In this document: positions 54,233-63,531 of the stretch, piece after piece
How positions within the stretch are numbered: position 1 is the first letter of the stretch
Layout of the letters: every line of letters starts with the position of its first letter
Source of the DNA: Flavobacterium defluvii
GTDB lineage: Bacteria > Bacteroidota > Bacteroidia > Flavobacteriales > Flavobacteriaceae
Direction: 5' to 3'
Length of the DNA stretch: 64,000 nucleotides
Assembly (NCBI RefSeq): GCF_900129555.1
Contig: NZ_FQWC01000001.1
Span: 806,001 to 870,000 of the forward strand
The notes under the pieces: model-generated
What the model was told of the DNA's origin: nothing
Database searches by the model: none
Seen by the model: the letters and a program-made list of their open reading frames with translations, nothing else
Position numbers and translations under genes: made by a program

Positions 54233-55435
54233 TTAAACCCCTAATTTCTTAGCAATTTCAGCAGGAATTCCGCCTTTGTTTACCATTAAGGCAGTTGTTT
54301 TATATTTTACGAAATTTTTGGTAACGAACAAGAAACCTTTGTAGTCGTTTGTTTCTCCCCAAGAATTTTTTACGATATAATATTCTTTTCCGGTTTGATC
54401 TTTTGCAAGACCAATAATGTGCATTCCGTGGTCGTCAGTAGTAGCGTAATTATCAAACGCAGCCTGACGCATTTCTGGAGTAATTTCCGGTTCGGCTTTT
54501 GGTCCGTTAAACATATCAGCTTTTTCTTCGGCAGTCATGTCGTCAAATTTCTTTGTTGGTACATACGCAACACCGTTTTTCCAGCTAAAGCTTTTCTCGC
54601 TTACGTCTGTCGCCCAAGCCACTGTATATCCTTTTTTCAATGCATTGTCGATAATATCAGTCATGTCGTTTACTTTTACGTTGTAAACCTGATCTAATGA
54701 CCAGTTGTCCGGCACGGCCAAAACTGTTTTTTGGTAATATGGGGCCGTTGTAAACGAAGACATTTCTACATATTCGTCTGGATTAATTCCTACCACTTCT
54801 TTAGCAAAAGACTGCGGCGTATAGTTTTTTCCTTTGTAATTAAAGTTTTCCGGCACTTTTCCTAAATAAGAATCGATAACAGCAGCGTATGCTTTTTGCC
54901 AGTTTGGTGTTAATTCTCCGTTTGGATTTTTAACCACCGCAGCCAAAACGCCTTCGATAAGTGCAGACATTTCGGCAAATTTATTTTTATCCGTTCCGTA
55001 GTTCAAACCTGTGTAAACTTCTCTTGGTACGGTTCCGTATTTTTTGTACATATTAATTACGTCGTGCAGCGAACCTCCGTCACCCAAAGTGATCGCGCCG
55101 TGCATACGAACATAATTTACACCTTTGTCAACATACACATTTCTTGCAGAAAATACCTGAGAAAGCTCAACAGGCTGTTTTCCTAAACGAATCATTTCTG
55201 ACTCTAAAAATGAGTTTGATGCATAACTCCAGCAAGTTCCGGATGAACCCTGGTTTTTTATTGATGTTGTTCCTAAGTTAACTACTTCGGTGAATTTAAA
55301 AGCTTCTTTACTTTTATCACTCGCATTTAACTTTAAAGAATTAACCAAAATGTCCTGCGCAAAACAGCCGCTTATACCCACTAAAAATGCAGATGCTGCG
55401 AAAACTGATTTCATCGTATTTTTATACATAATCAA
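54233..55435 (-). CDS. C1-family peptidase (bleomycin hydrolase/aminopeptidase C-like), exported
   Basis: This 400-residue papain-fold peptidase has a signal region (MKSVFAASAFLVGISGCFAQ; in-frame ATGs at 55435, 55429 and 55414 are all possible). The active Cys is C68 in NQGSSGTCWSYAS, the His lies in TDDHGMHIIGLA (near 338) and the Asn in YIVKNSWGE (near 358). The long inserted helices between match the C1B (bleomycin hydrolase) group rather than papain. The signal sequence makes it periplasmic or surface-exposed, unlike the cytosolic PepC of Firmicutes. Confidence 0.92.
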   Translation of the reverse strand: MIMYKNTMKSVFAASAFLVGISGCFAQDILVNSLKLNASDKSKEAFKFTEVVNLGTTSIKNQGSSGTCWSYASNSFLESEMIRLGKQPVELSQVFSARNVYVDKGVNYVRMHGAITLGDGGSLHDVINMYKKYGTVPREVYTGLNYGTDKNKFAEMSALIEGVLAAVVKNPNGELTPNWQKAYAAVIDSYLGKVPENFNYKGKNYTPQSFAKEVVGINPDEYVEMSSFTTAPYYQKTVLAVPDNWSLDQVYNVKVNDMTDIIDNALKKGYTVAWATDVSEKSFSWKNGVAYVPTKKFDDMTAEEKADMFNGPKAEPEITPEMRQAAFDNYATTDDHGMHIIGLAKDQTGKEYYIVKNSWGETNDYKGFLFVTKNFVKYKTTALMVNKGGIPAEIAKKLGV

Positions 55436-55670
55436 AAGATTTAAATAGTTGCCTTATTAGTAGCCCGTATTATATTTTTGTTACAAAACAATTAAATATT
55501 CGGTAAAAAAACTATTATTTAACAGTTAATGTTTATACAATGTTTTTATTAAACAATTAAATCTTACAAATTGTATAAAAACATAATTGTTTTAGAATCA
55601 AATCTTTTTTGATTTTATATGCAAATAAATAGTATTTTGCTTCCATAAATGCCACACAACAAAACCGAAA

Positions 55671-56468
55671 ATGTACGAACTCGAAAAAGAGCAATATTTA
55701 GGTAATACTAAAAACATTTTTACAACTTCAAACGGAATTGCGGTTGTCGAAACCGAATACCAAAATAAGGTTTACGAAGGCTGGCATTCTCACAACAACG
55801 CACACATTACGCTTTTCCTAAAAGGCGGAACTACTGAAAAAAGAAAAAATTTCAGCGAAACAGTCGGTCCCGGTTCGTTATTATTTTACCACAGCGATGA
55901 ATTGCATTTAAATCAAAACACGCTTTTTCCTTCCCGAAATATCAATATCGAAATTGAAGAAAATCTGCTGAAAGAACTTCAAATGTCTGAAGCTGTACTC
56001 GAAAAATCGATTCAAAATTCGGCATTTACCAAATTTCTTATTCTGAAGATTTTCAAGGAAACGCTTACTGCCGATGCTTTTTCTGCCGATACGATTACGA
56101 TGCTTTTTTCGCAAATGGCAAATGCTCAAAATCATTTAGAGCGATTTGAGAAAAGTCCGTTTTGGGTGAAAAGTTTGCAGGAATTACTGAACGATTGTTG
56201 GAACGAAAACCCAAATCTGCAGGATTTAGCGACGGTTTTAAACTTAAATCCCATTACGATCTCAAAACATTTTCCGAAGTATTTTGGCTGTACTTTGGGA
56301 GAATATATGCGAAGAATTAAAATAAACCGTTCGCTTTCGCTGATACAAACGCACGAAAGTAATTTAACCGAAATTGCCCTGGAATGTGGTTTTGCAGATC
56401 AAAGTCATTTCATTAGAACGTTTAAAAACCAAACGGGATTTTTGCCAAAACAATTTCAAAAATTATAA
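55671..56468 (+). CDS. AraC-family transcriptional regulator
   Basis: This 265-residue regulator has an N-terminal cupin-like sensor (about 1-150, YEGWHSHNNAHITLFLKGGTTE) and a C-terminal double helix-turn-helix AraC domain (about 165-265, LNPITISKHFPKYFGCTLGEYMRRIKI ... IALECGFADQSHFIRTFKNQTGFLP). The effector is unknown. The following CPBP gene lies 76 bp downstream in the same direction and may be its target; that is inference. Confidence 0.92.
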   Translation: MYELEKEQYLGNTKNIFTTSNGIAVVETEYQNKVYEGWHSHNNAHITLFLKGGTTEKRKNFSETVGPGSLLFYHSDELHLNQNTLFPSRNINIEIEENLLKELQMSEAVLEKSIQNSAFTKFLILKIFKETLTADAFSADTITMLFSQMANAQNHLERFEKSPFWVKSLQELLNDCWNENPNLQDLATVLNLNPITISKHFPKYFGCTLGEYMRRIKINRSLSLIQTHESNLTEIALECGFADQSHFIRTFKNQTGFLPKQFQKL

Positions 56469-56508
56469 AGAGGCAAATTTCATTCTATTTTTTGTTTTTG
56501 ATGCGAAA

Positions 56509-56516
56509 TACTTTTG
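56509..56516 (+). promoter_or_regulatory. Possible -7 box of the CPBP gene
   Basis: TACTTTTG fits TAnnTTTG and ends 28 bp before the chosen start of the CPBP gene. A TTTG at 56491-56494 is a little close to serve as its -33 element. Confidence 0.45.
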
Positions 56517-56544
56517 TCTCATCATAAATCATAAAACAAATCAA

Positions 56545-57408
56545 ATGGAAACGCTTACCACAAAACAAAAAATATTCAATTTCCCTATAACCAAAATTAT
56601 TTTAGGATTAATCGTTTGTCTTTTACTGATTAATGTGGGACAGGCAATTGCCGGAAAAGCATTACTGCAGACTTCTCTCGACAAAGATTATAGAAATCTC
56701 ATAAAAGGAATTATTGTTTGCGCACTGGCTTTAACGAGCTATATTTTTTTCTTTAAATATTATGAAAAAAGAACCATAACCGAATTTTCATTAAATGGAA
56801 TTGCCAAAAATTTAATCACTGGAATTTTAATTGGTGCGGTTTTACAATCGCTTACTATTTTGATAATTTACCTTAATGGCGGTTACGAAATTCTTTCTGT
56901 AAATCCGTTTTCATTTATCATTATCCCGCTTACAATTGCTTTTACCGCGGCAATTATCGAGGAGATTTTGGTTCGCGGAATTCTTTTTAGAATTATGGAA
57001 GAAAAATTAGGAAGTTATTTTGCCTTACTAATTTCGGCGCTTATTTTTGGCGCTCTGCATTTGGCAAACGAACATAGTACTTTACTTTCTGCATTATGTA
57101 TTGCTATTGAAGCCGGATTATTATTAGGCGCTGCTTTTATTTATACCAGAAATTTATGGTTCCCAATCGCGATTCACTTTGCGTGGAATTTTATGCAGTC
57201 GGGAATTTTTGGAGCTATCACATCCGGAAACGCCAAAACCAATAGTTTATTGGTTTCAAAAATTCAGGGTTCAGAATTAATTACCGGAGGAAATTTTGGT
57301 CCCGAAGGATCGATTCAGGCCGTTATTTTTTGCTCTGCAGCTTCTATTATATTATTGGCTTTAAGCCGAAAGGAAAATAAAATTATCAAACCATACTGGA
57401 AGAAATAA
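56545..57408 (+). CDS. CPBP-family intramembrane glutamic endopeptidase
   Basis: I use the ATG at 56545 (METLTTKQKIFNF); an in-frame open stretch back to 56374 lies inside the AraC gene. The 287-residue protein has about eight membrane helices and the CPBP motifs EEILVRGILFR (E139/E140), FGALHLAN (H172) and HFAWNF (H211). CPBP proteases related to Rce1 cleave in the membrane; bacterial substrates include bacteriocin precursors and unknown targets. The AraC gene upstream may control it. Confidence 0.92.
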   Translation: METLTTKQKIFNFPITKIILGLIVCLLLINVGQAIAGKALLQTSLDKDYRNLIKGIIVCALALTSYIFFFKYYEKRTITEFSLNGIAKNLITGILIGAVLQSLTILIIYLNGGYEILSVNPFSFIIIPLTIAFTAAIIEEILVRGILFRIMEEKLGSYFALLISALIFGALHLANEHSTLLSALCIAIEAGLLLGAAFIYTRNLWFPIAIHFAWNFMQSGIFGAITSGNAKTNSLLVSKIQGSELITGGNFGPEGSIQAVIFCSAASIILLALSRKENKIIKPYWKK

Positions 57409-57434
57409 GGATTTTGTTTTACACAAATTACATT

Positions 57435-57465
57435 TTAATTCCCGGTAGTAATTATCGGGAATTAA
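57435..57465. terminator. Inverted repeat between convergent CPBP and BamA-like genes
   Basis: TTAATTCCCG pairs perfectly with CGGGAATTAA over an 11-nt loop. It lacks a strong T-tract but is placed as a shared transcript end for both genes; its CCCG...CGGG core resembles the palindromes near the tRNA array. Confidence 0.65.
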
Positions 57466-57468
57466 CAA

Positions 57469-58656
57469 TTATCTAAGCCAATTACTTCCAAAAACAATAT
57501 AATATGCCCAGTCTTCATTTCCTTTTGCAACGTCAATACCCATTCGGAGTTTAAATTTTCGGGCTAATAAATATCTAAAACCAGTTCCGTAACTGTAAAC
57601 AACAGGTTTTGCAAAAGCCTGATCCCAGTCGTTAAAAGCGCTTGCAAGACCACCGTAACCCATTAGGCTCCATCGTCGGTACAGATCCCATCGCAGTTCG
57701 GCTTCTGTAACAACACTGGCTTTTCCCTGATATCGGGCAGCAGGAATTCCTCTTAAATTAATTCCGGGTCTTAGATAAAAAGGCGGACTCCCAAACGCCT
57801 GCTCTCCTTCTACCCTAAGCCCGCCAATTAATTTTTTGGTTAATGGATAATATCCTATTGCCGATAAATTGACACGCCAGGCATCGTAATCGCTTCCTAT
57901 TGCATCATCTGACCAAAAAAAATCCGACTGAAGCCTGATTCCTTTATCTGGTGTAAATATATTGTCACGTCCGTCAAACTGGATGGCTGCTCCCAACTGA
58001 CTTACCGTACTTTTTATATCACCGGGCTGAACAAACGGCGGAGGAATATTGATATTTGGCAAATTGATTTTAGAATTTAGAAAAAAGTATTGCGGTCCGG
58101 CGCTCCATTTGGCATTTTTAAACTGTTTTAACCATTGTGTATAAAAAATGGTTGATTTAAAGTTGAGTTTAAATTCCTGATCGGGTACGTTTGGCAGATT
58201 ATTTTCATAGAAAGATAAATTCATATCGCCATAACCGGCCATAACACGATATAATATTTTGGGTTTTACCAGGGTTGCCGAACGAAATGCGCCCACCATC
58301 CAGCTTTTGTTTCCGGTATACATTCCGATTCCTCCGGTTATATCCGGATTTATAAAACGTTTTTTACCATTTTCATCAACAACCGGCGCACGTTTTTTTA
58401 GAAAAACGGGAACAACTGCGCCTCCAATATTTCCCAGAGCTGGTTCTGTAATAATAGTGGGAACAACAATAAATCCGTGGGCATAAATAATATAATCACT
58501 CAAATCGAAAGCTCCGTCGAGAGAATCCTTTGCTGTAATATGCGGTTTTTGTGCGATTGTGTTTTGGCAATAAAAAATGAAAAATGAAAAAATGAAAACT
58601 ATTTTATAGAAGAGTTTTCTGTTTTTTAATGAAGAATCTGAATTTGTATTTCTCAT
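57469..58656 (-). CDS. BamA/TamA-family outer membrane beta-barrel protein
   Basis: This 395-residue protein has a signal peptide (FSFFIFYCQNTIAQ, end near 36) and a C-terminal bacterial-surface-antigen (Omp85-type) barrel. I see ATLVKPKILYRVMAGYGDMNLSFYENNLP, QFDGRDNIFTPDKGIRLQSDFFWS, PGINLRGIPAARYQGKASVVTEAELRWDLYRRWSLMGYGG and the last strand YYIVFGSNWLR. There are no POTRA domains, unlike BamA or TamA, so it is a short-form barrel. Its role may be in export or membrane repair. The neighbouring outer-membrane gene is 55 bp upstream. Confidence 0.88.
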   Translation of the reverse strand: MRNTNSDSSLKNRKLFYKIVFIFSFFIFYCQNTIAQKPHITAKDSLDGAFDLSDYIIYAHGFIVVPTIITEPALGNIGGAVVPVFLKKRAPVVDENGKKRFINPDITGGIGMYTGNKSWMVGAFRSATLVKPKILYRVMAGYGDMNLSFYENNLPNVPDQEFKLNFKSTIFYTQWLKQFKNAKWSAGPQYFFLNSKINLPNINIPPPFVQPGDIKSTVSQLGAAIQFDGRDNIFTPDKGIRLQSDFFWSDDAIGSDYDAWRVNLSAIGYYPLTKKLIGGLRVEGEQAFGSPPFYLRPGINLRGIPAARYQGKASVVTEAELRWDLYRRWSLMGYGGLASAFNDWDQAFAKPVVYSYGTGFRYLLARKFKLRMGIDVAKGNEDWAYYIVFGSNWLR

Positions 58657-58711
58657 TTAAATCAATTTTTAAATTTTATTTATCTCTTAAAACACATTTC
58701 ATTTTCTATTG

Positions 58712-59686
58712 TTATTCTTTCTTTTCTTTTGCTAAACTAAAAACGTGTGCCAGAGTAAGGAAAAAAGTATTTCCCTGAAAACGATTGTGAGCACCAAATT
58801 CTGAAAGCCATCGAAGTCCGGCAGAAGTGGTACAGCCAATATGAAAATAGTTTACCTCAGCACCCAAAGCCCCTATTCTGTCTTTATCCGGTTCGAGTAT
58901 TATATTGCCGGCAGGAATTTTATCGTTTGAAACTTTATATTGTAAATAATAAATCAGACCGGCGTTCAGAATTCCTTTTGGAGCCGTTTTTTCGGCATTC
59001 AGCATGTAAAATGTTTTTCCCAAACCGCCTTCAATACTCAAAATATCTCCGGTTTTTATATCGGTATCTTTCTTTTTTCCGTTTATTTCATAGGATGCTA
59101 AGACTGAAAAGTGAAGTGTTTTTTTATCGTTAAAAAACAGTGTTGTTCCGGCTGAAAATTCATTCATAAACATTCCTAAACCTGCATTGTCTGAAGCGCC
59201 TGCAGTGAATTTTCCGGTGGGAAGGTAAAGCTGATAACTAAAAACAAAATCTGCTCTTTTGTTATGCCAGCCCAATTGAAGCGGCTGCACATACATATCT
59301 GTAAAAGCGAGTGAATTTGTTGCGTCGAGTGAATTTCCCTGAATAGTATTTGATGCAAAAGCCAGTAAAATAGTAGCCCCATAATTGGCTCCTAAAATTT
59401 TGAAATCGCTTACATAATTGGCTCCTGCTCCGGTTATAAACATGGTAATATCAGGATTAGCAACAGATTTATCTCCGTTGGCATCTCTCAATGAGTTTGC
59501 GTCATACAAATAACCTGGTACATATACACTTAAAGTATTTGCCGGTGCCTGTGTTCCTGACTGCAGTCCCATTGCTCCAAGAATATGACCTCCTTTTAAT
59601 TGTGCACTGCCTAAAAAATAAGTAAACAGAAATACTATTGTCAATAATGATTTTATTGTTTGTCTTTGTTTTAATTTCGTTTTCAT
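58712..59686 (-). CDS. Outer membrane transporter of the MetA-pathway/phenol-degradation family
   Basis: This 324-residue protein has a signal peptide ending FLGSAQ (about 29) and the family start LKGGHILGAMGLQSGTQAPANTLSVYVP. Beta-strand repeats follow, ending NRFQGNTFFLTLAHVFSL. Family members are FadL-like outer-membrane channels often linked to uptake of hydrophobic or aromatic compounds. The gene sits between a BamA-like gene and a regulator pseudogene, all on the minus strand; the AraC-type regulator is 53 bp upstream and probably controlled it. Confidence 0.85.
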   Translation of the reverse strand: MKTKLKQRQTIKSLLTIVFLFTYFLGSAQLKGGHILGAMGLQSGTQAPANTLSVYVPGYLYDANSLRDANGDKSVANPDITMFITGAGANYVSDFKILGANYGATILLAFASNTIQGNSLDATNSLAFTDMYVQPLQLGWHNKRADFVFSYQLYLPTGKFTAGASDNAGLGMFMNEFSAGTTLFFNDKKTLHFSVLASYEINGKKKDTDIKTGDILSIEGGLGKTFYMLNAEKTAPKGILNAGLIYYLQYKVSNDKIPAGNIILEPDKDRIGALGAEVNYFHIGCTTSAGLRWLSEFGAHNRFQGNTFFLTLAHVFSLAKEKKE

Positions 59687-59739
59687 GGTTACTTCTTTAA
59701 ATTAATTAGACTTCACAATCAATCTTTGCAAACTATTTT

Positions 59740-60936
59740 TTAGTTTGTAGATTGTTTTAAAAAAAAGGTATTGGTTTTTTCAGGGCTTATTCGAATTATC
59801 CTGAAGTATTCTGAAGGAGATTTTCCGGTATGTTTTATAAAAGCTCTAAAACAAGTTGTTCTGGATTTAAAACCTGACGCCCAGGCCATTCCTTCTAACG
59901 AAAGATCTTTCCAGTCTGAATCGTTTATTTTTTCTTTAAAATATTCGATTCTTTTTAAATTTATATAATCCTGAAAATGTAGATTAAACTCTGAATTAAT
60001 GAGATTTGAAAGGTTATTTACGGTAATTCCTGTTTCTTCTGAGATATCGCGAATGACAAGATCTTTCTTTAAAAAGAGTTTTTTTGCAGAAAAAATGTTA
60101 TCTAATTTGGCCAGATATAATTTTCTTTTTTCGGGAGTTAATTCCTTTACTATAGGCATTGAATTTTTAATTTCCTGCGTCGTAAAAGATATTACATCAT
60201 CTGCAGCAAAATCATAAGTCTCAATTTCATTGGTATCATAAAAAATATGTGGTTTAAAATAAAGCCAGCCTACTGTAAAAACCAATACCGAAGAAATTAA
60301 AATATAACAGGAGTAATCTATATTATCAACTTTGTTCATCAAAAAGAAATGCACAAAAAGCGTCGAAAATAAGAATAGTATCATGAGATTATAAACCCTT
60401 ATCCAGCTTAAAATTTTTACTCTGCTTAAATGGTTGTTTTCCCTAAATTTTTTTATATCATAATTTAAGATCATCATAGTCTGGCAAAAAGCATAAAGGA
60501 GCCAAACACTAAGACTTAACATAGAGAAAGGGCTTTTTATTTTTTGTGAAAGGTAATCTATAAAATAAAAATCGGTATAGTTTCCAATTCAAACTACAAT
60601 TGTCAATGAAAAATAGATCAGAAATGGGAGAAAATGAAACCAGTCATGTTTTTTAAATACCGAGTTAGGAAATAAAACACTTCTAACATATAAAAATGCG
60701 CAGGGAGCTGATAAGAAAATAAAAGATTTTGTAATCATAAACAGATCCGGAAAATCTTTAAAAACATTTGCCGAAAGGTAAAAATTGTAAATACTAACTA
60801 CGGCCAGACTAAACAAAAATAGTCCTAAGAAAAAGCTTTTTGAATAGTTTTTTCTGGAAAAAAGAACCATAAATGAAGTGGCAAAACCTACAATTGTTGC
60901 TATAAAAAAGAAAAGCGAAAGCAATATATCGATCAT
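59740..60936 (-). pseudogene. AraC-family membrane regulator interrupted by an in-frame TGA
   Basis: A first part (60936-60589) encodes 115 residues with three or four helices (MIDILLSLFFFIATIVGFATSF ... FHFLPFLIYFSLTIVV) and ends in TGA at 60591-60589. Reading continues in the same frame, with no shift, as IGNYTDFYFIDYLSQKIKSP, then the second part from 60522: membrane helices and a C-terminal AraC domain (IRDISEETGITVNNLSNLI ... GMAWASGFKSRTTCFRAFIKHTGKSPSEYFR). Together they make one 398-codon gene of the membrane-sensor AraC type. The split may be a nonsense mutation (for example TGG to TGA) or a sequence error; the downstream part alone still has an intact DNA-binding domain. Confidence 0.85.
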
Positions 60937-61007
60937 ACGTTTTAAGCTTTAGTTAGTTTATTCCTTTTTCTTTGAGAAGTGGTATCAAAGAAAATAAGGT
61001 ATACATT

Positions 61008-61050
61008 TTTATAAGCTGTACTTGTTTAAAAAGAAAGTACAGCTTATAAA
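61008..61050 (-). terminator. Strong hairpin after the DUF4136 gene
   Basis: A perfect 16-bp stem TTTATAAGCTGTACTT / AAGTACAGCTTATAAA with an 11-nt loop lies 16 bp past the stop codon. No long T-tract follows on the minus strand. Confidence 0.7.
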
Positions 61051-61065
61051 GAATATGTTTTTAAG

Positions 61066-61644
61066 TTATTTTTTTACTGCTCCGGGAGGAAATCCTTCTA
61101 AGATTTTTTTGATAGAACTATTTATAAATTCTTCAGGATTGTCGGGTTTGCTGTCAATTTGTGCATTTCCTATTCCCTGCCAGACTAATTTTTGCGTTTT
61201 TGTAGAAACTATATCAATAACTAACGAACCGTCGACATAGTCGTAAGTATTAAATGTAGTATTAGCACCACCCATCATGGCGCCGCCTCCCCAGTATCCG
61301 TAAGGTCTGTACATCCCGCCATAACCATAAAAATCTGTATTGGCAGATACTGATGTTTTATTTTTTAAGATTGAAACTGCATTTACTTTTAAATCAGGAT
61401 TGGCTCTTTCTGTAAATCCTTTTGCAATCATTTCAGCACGAATTGCATTTGTTACACGATCTGCATTTAATTGATTTACCTGACCTTCTTGTGCTTTTAG
61501 ATCATAAACGGCAAAAGTTTTATATTCGTTAAAATTGGCTGCGTGATCGTAATCTGTTGTAACTTTTACAGTTGGAGAACAGCTGTATAGTAAGCCCAAA
61601 ATTAAAATTGGGATTATGCGAAGATTTGTTCTTTTAATATTCAT
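61066..61644 (-). CDS. DUF4136-family lipoprotein
   Basis: This 192-residue lipoprotein has the signal LILGLLYSC (Cys 22). The DUF4136 pattern is visible: VTTDYDHAANFNEYKTFAVYD, NRVTNAIRAEMIAKGFT-like residues, YVDGSLVIDIVSTKTQKLVWQGIGNAQID and FINSSIKKILEGFPP. A Gly/Tyr-rich central loop (YGYGGMYRPYGYWGGG) is present. Function of the family is unknown; it is likely anchored in the outer membrane. Confidence 0.9.
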   Translation of the reverse strand: MNIKRTNLRIIPILILGLLYSCSPTVKVTTDYDHAANFNEYKTFAVYDLKAQEGQVNQLNADRVTNAIRAEMIAKGFTERANPDLKVNAVSILKNKTSVSANTDFYGYGGMYRPYGYWGGGAMMGGANTTFNTYDYVDGSLVIDIVSTKTQKLVWQGIGNAQIDSKPDNPEEFINSSIKKILEGFPPGAVKK

Positions 61645-61891
61645 CTTGTAGAATTTAAATTAATGATTAATTACTTAACTCGAAATTTATTAATTCTGAA
61701 AAATCCTGAATGAAAGAAATTGAGGCTTCGATTGGGCATTAACAAACCATAAACATCTATAATACAAGTCTTTACCCACATTCAAAGATAAATCATTTTA
61801 TTTAATCTGCAATGCAGAATTCAAAAAATTCTTACTTATATGTTTTTATACGTTTTTTCTTTCTTTTGTGTTTTATCTGATTTAAAAATGA

Positions 61892-63436
61892 TTATTTATA
61901 ATCTTCCGGAATAAGTTTAGGTAATCCCTCTCCAAAAGGAATATATTTTTTGTTTGGTACCCTTTTCATTTCTTCAAATAATTTCATCACTCGTGGCGCC
62001 ATATACATTCCAGCCCATCCATTGTCAGATCCGCTAAAGTGTCCCGGTGAATTTCCATTATCCGGAGCAGCACCATTAAAAGTCATATCATAATGTTCTG
62101 CCGGATCCCATAATAAGTCATAAGTAGCTACTACTTTTAATGGCTTATCTGATCCAAGCCAGGAATCTTTTGCAGTAAACAGAAATTTAAAGTTTTTAAC
62201 ACGAACCGCCCCAAAAGCCTGTCCGGCAAAAAAGTAGAAATCCTGACGTATTCCCGGTCCTGTACCTAATAAGGAAGCACTAAGATCCAATCCGTCAAAA
62301 ATTATTGGAGCGCCATTATTGTCTTTAGATTCATGAGCCGGAACCGGCTGCCCTATTATTGAGGCAATTGTAGGCCACCAATCCATGTGCGAAAACATAT
62401 CTGTATTTACTGAGCCTGCTTTTATATGTCCTGGCCACCATGCCAGAGCCGGACAGCGAAAACCTCCTTCATAAACCGAACCTTTCATTCCTCTAAAAGG
62501 TGTATAACCTGCATCTGGCCAGGCATCGACCCAGGCACCATTATCTGTTGTCCAGACTATTAGTGTATTTTTTTCAATTCCTGCGTCTCGAACAGCCTGA
62601 ATAATTTGTCCTGAATTGTCATCCATTTCCATTAAAGCATCAAGATAATTTCCTCCTCCTGGTGATTTTCCTTTCCAGCGTGGTGAAGGATTATTAGGAT
62701 TATGTACTTTTTCAAAACAAATGGTTGCAAAAAATGGCTTACTGTCTTTTGCGTGTTCTTTAATATATTTTACTGCTGATTCGCGCATTTCATCATCTAC
62801 AGTTGCTAAATCTGCATATCCTACTTTTTGTTTGACAACTTTAGCTTTTTGACCAGCTTTACCCTCAAATTCTCCAAGGTTTATCGAATTCCATACTTTT
62901 AAAAATTCGGCATCATCAGACGGAAAATTTGGGTGAAGTGTTTTGTCATCATAAGCATACACACCTGCGTAATATGGCAGCATATGATACATTTCATCGT
63001 ATCCGTGTGCAATAGGATAATTTTCTTCTTTATCACCCAAGTGCCATTTTCCAATAAACAGAGTTGAATAACCTGCTTTTTTCATTGCTTCAGCAATTGT
63101 AGGCGTTTCTTTTGAAAGTCCGTTTGGATCTCCGGGTACTAATACTGCCGATAATGCTGATCGAACCGGTATTCTTCCTGTAATAAATGATGCTCTTCCG
63201 GCAGTACAGCTTGACTGCCCATAATAATTAACAAATCGTGTACCTTCTGCGGCCATACGATCGAGATTTGGTGTTGGTGCACCTCTCATTACACCTCCTC
63301 CATAACAACCTAAGTCTCCCCAGCCTACGTCATCTGTCATTATAACTATTACATTTGGTTTTGTTTGTGCTTGAATGTCTGGCGCGTAAATTGCGAACAA
63401 CCCTAGAAACAAGAGTGTAAATTTGAACTTTTTCAT
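61892..63436 (-). CDS. Type I (formylglycine) sulfatase, exported
   Basis: I place the start at 63436 (MKKFKFTLLFLGLFAIYAPDI), giving a signal peptide; the ATG at 63466 adds ten residues. The 514-residue enzyme has the metal ligands in IVIMTDDVGWGDLG (D35, D36), the formylglycine site CTAGR (C77, fitting CxAxR), GKWHLGD, and WTTDNGAW. The motif has Ala-Gly where many sulfatases have Pro-Ser, still inside the family consensus. It needs a maturase elsewhere in the genome. It should cleave sulfate esters outside the cytoplasm; the substrate is unknown, and no glycan-uptake pair is beside it. The DUF2252 gene upstream is 66 bp away. Confidence 0.92.
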   Translation of the reverse strand: MKKFKFTLLFLGLFAIYAPDIQAQTKPNVIVIMTDDVGWGDLGCYGGGVMRGAPTPNLDRMAAEGTRFVNYYGQSSCTAGRASFITGRIPVRSALSAVLVPGDPNGLSKETPTIAEAMKKAGYSTLFIGKWHLGDKEENYPIAHGYDEMYHMLPYYAGVYAYDDKTLHPNFPSDDAEFLKVWNSINLGEFEGKAGQKAKVVKQKVGYADLATVDDEMRESAVKYIKEHAKDSKPFFATICFEKVHNPNNPSPRWKGKSPGGGNYLDALMEMDDNSGQIIQAVRDAGIEKNTLIVWTTDNGAWVDAWPDAGYTPFRGMKGSVYEGGFRCPALAWWPGHIKAGSVNTDMFSHMDWWPTIASIIGQPVPAHESKDNNGAPIIFDGLDLSASLLGTGPGIRQDFYFFAGQAFGAVRVKNFKFLFTAKDSWLGSDKPLKVVATYDLLWDPAEHYDMTFNGAAPDNGNSPGHFSGSDNGWAGMYMAPRVMKLFEEMKRVPNKKYIPFGEGLPKLIPEDYK

Positions 63437-63531
63437 GATACTTCTTTTTAAATAATAAACTAACAATTTGATAATTAAAATCTTATATAATATTTCCTGA
63501 ATATTTGCCTGTTTATAAATGTTGAAATCAA

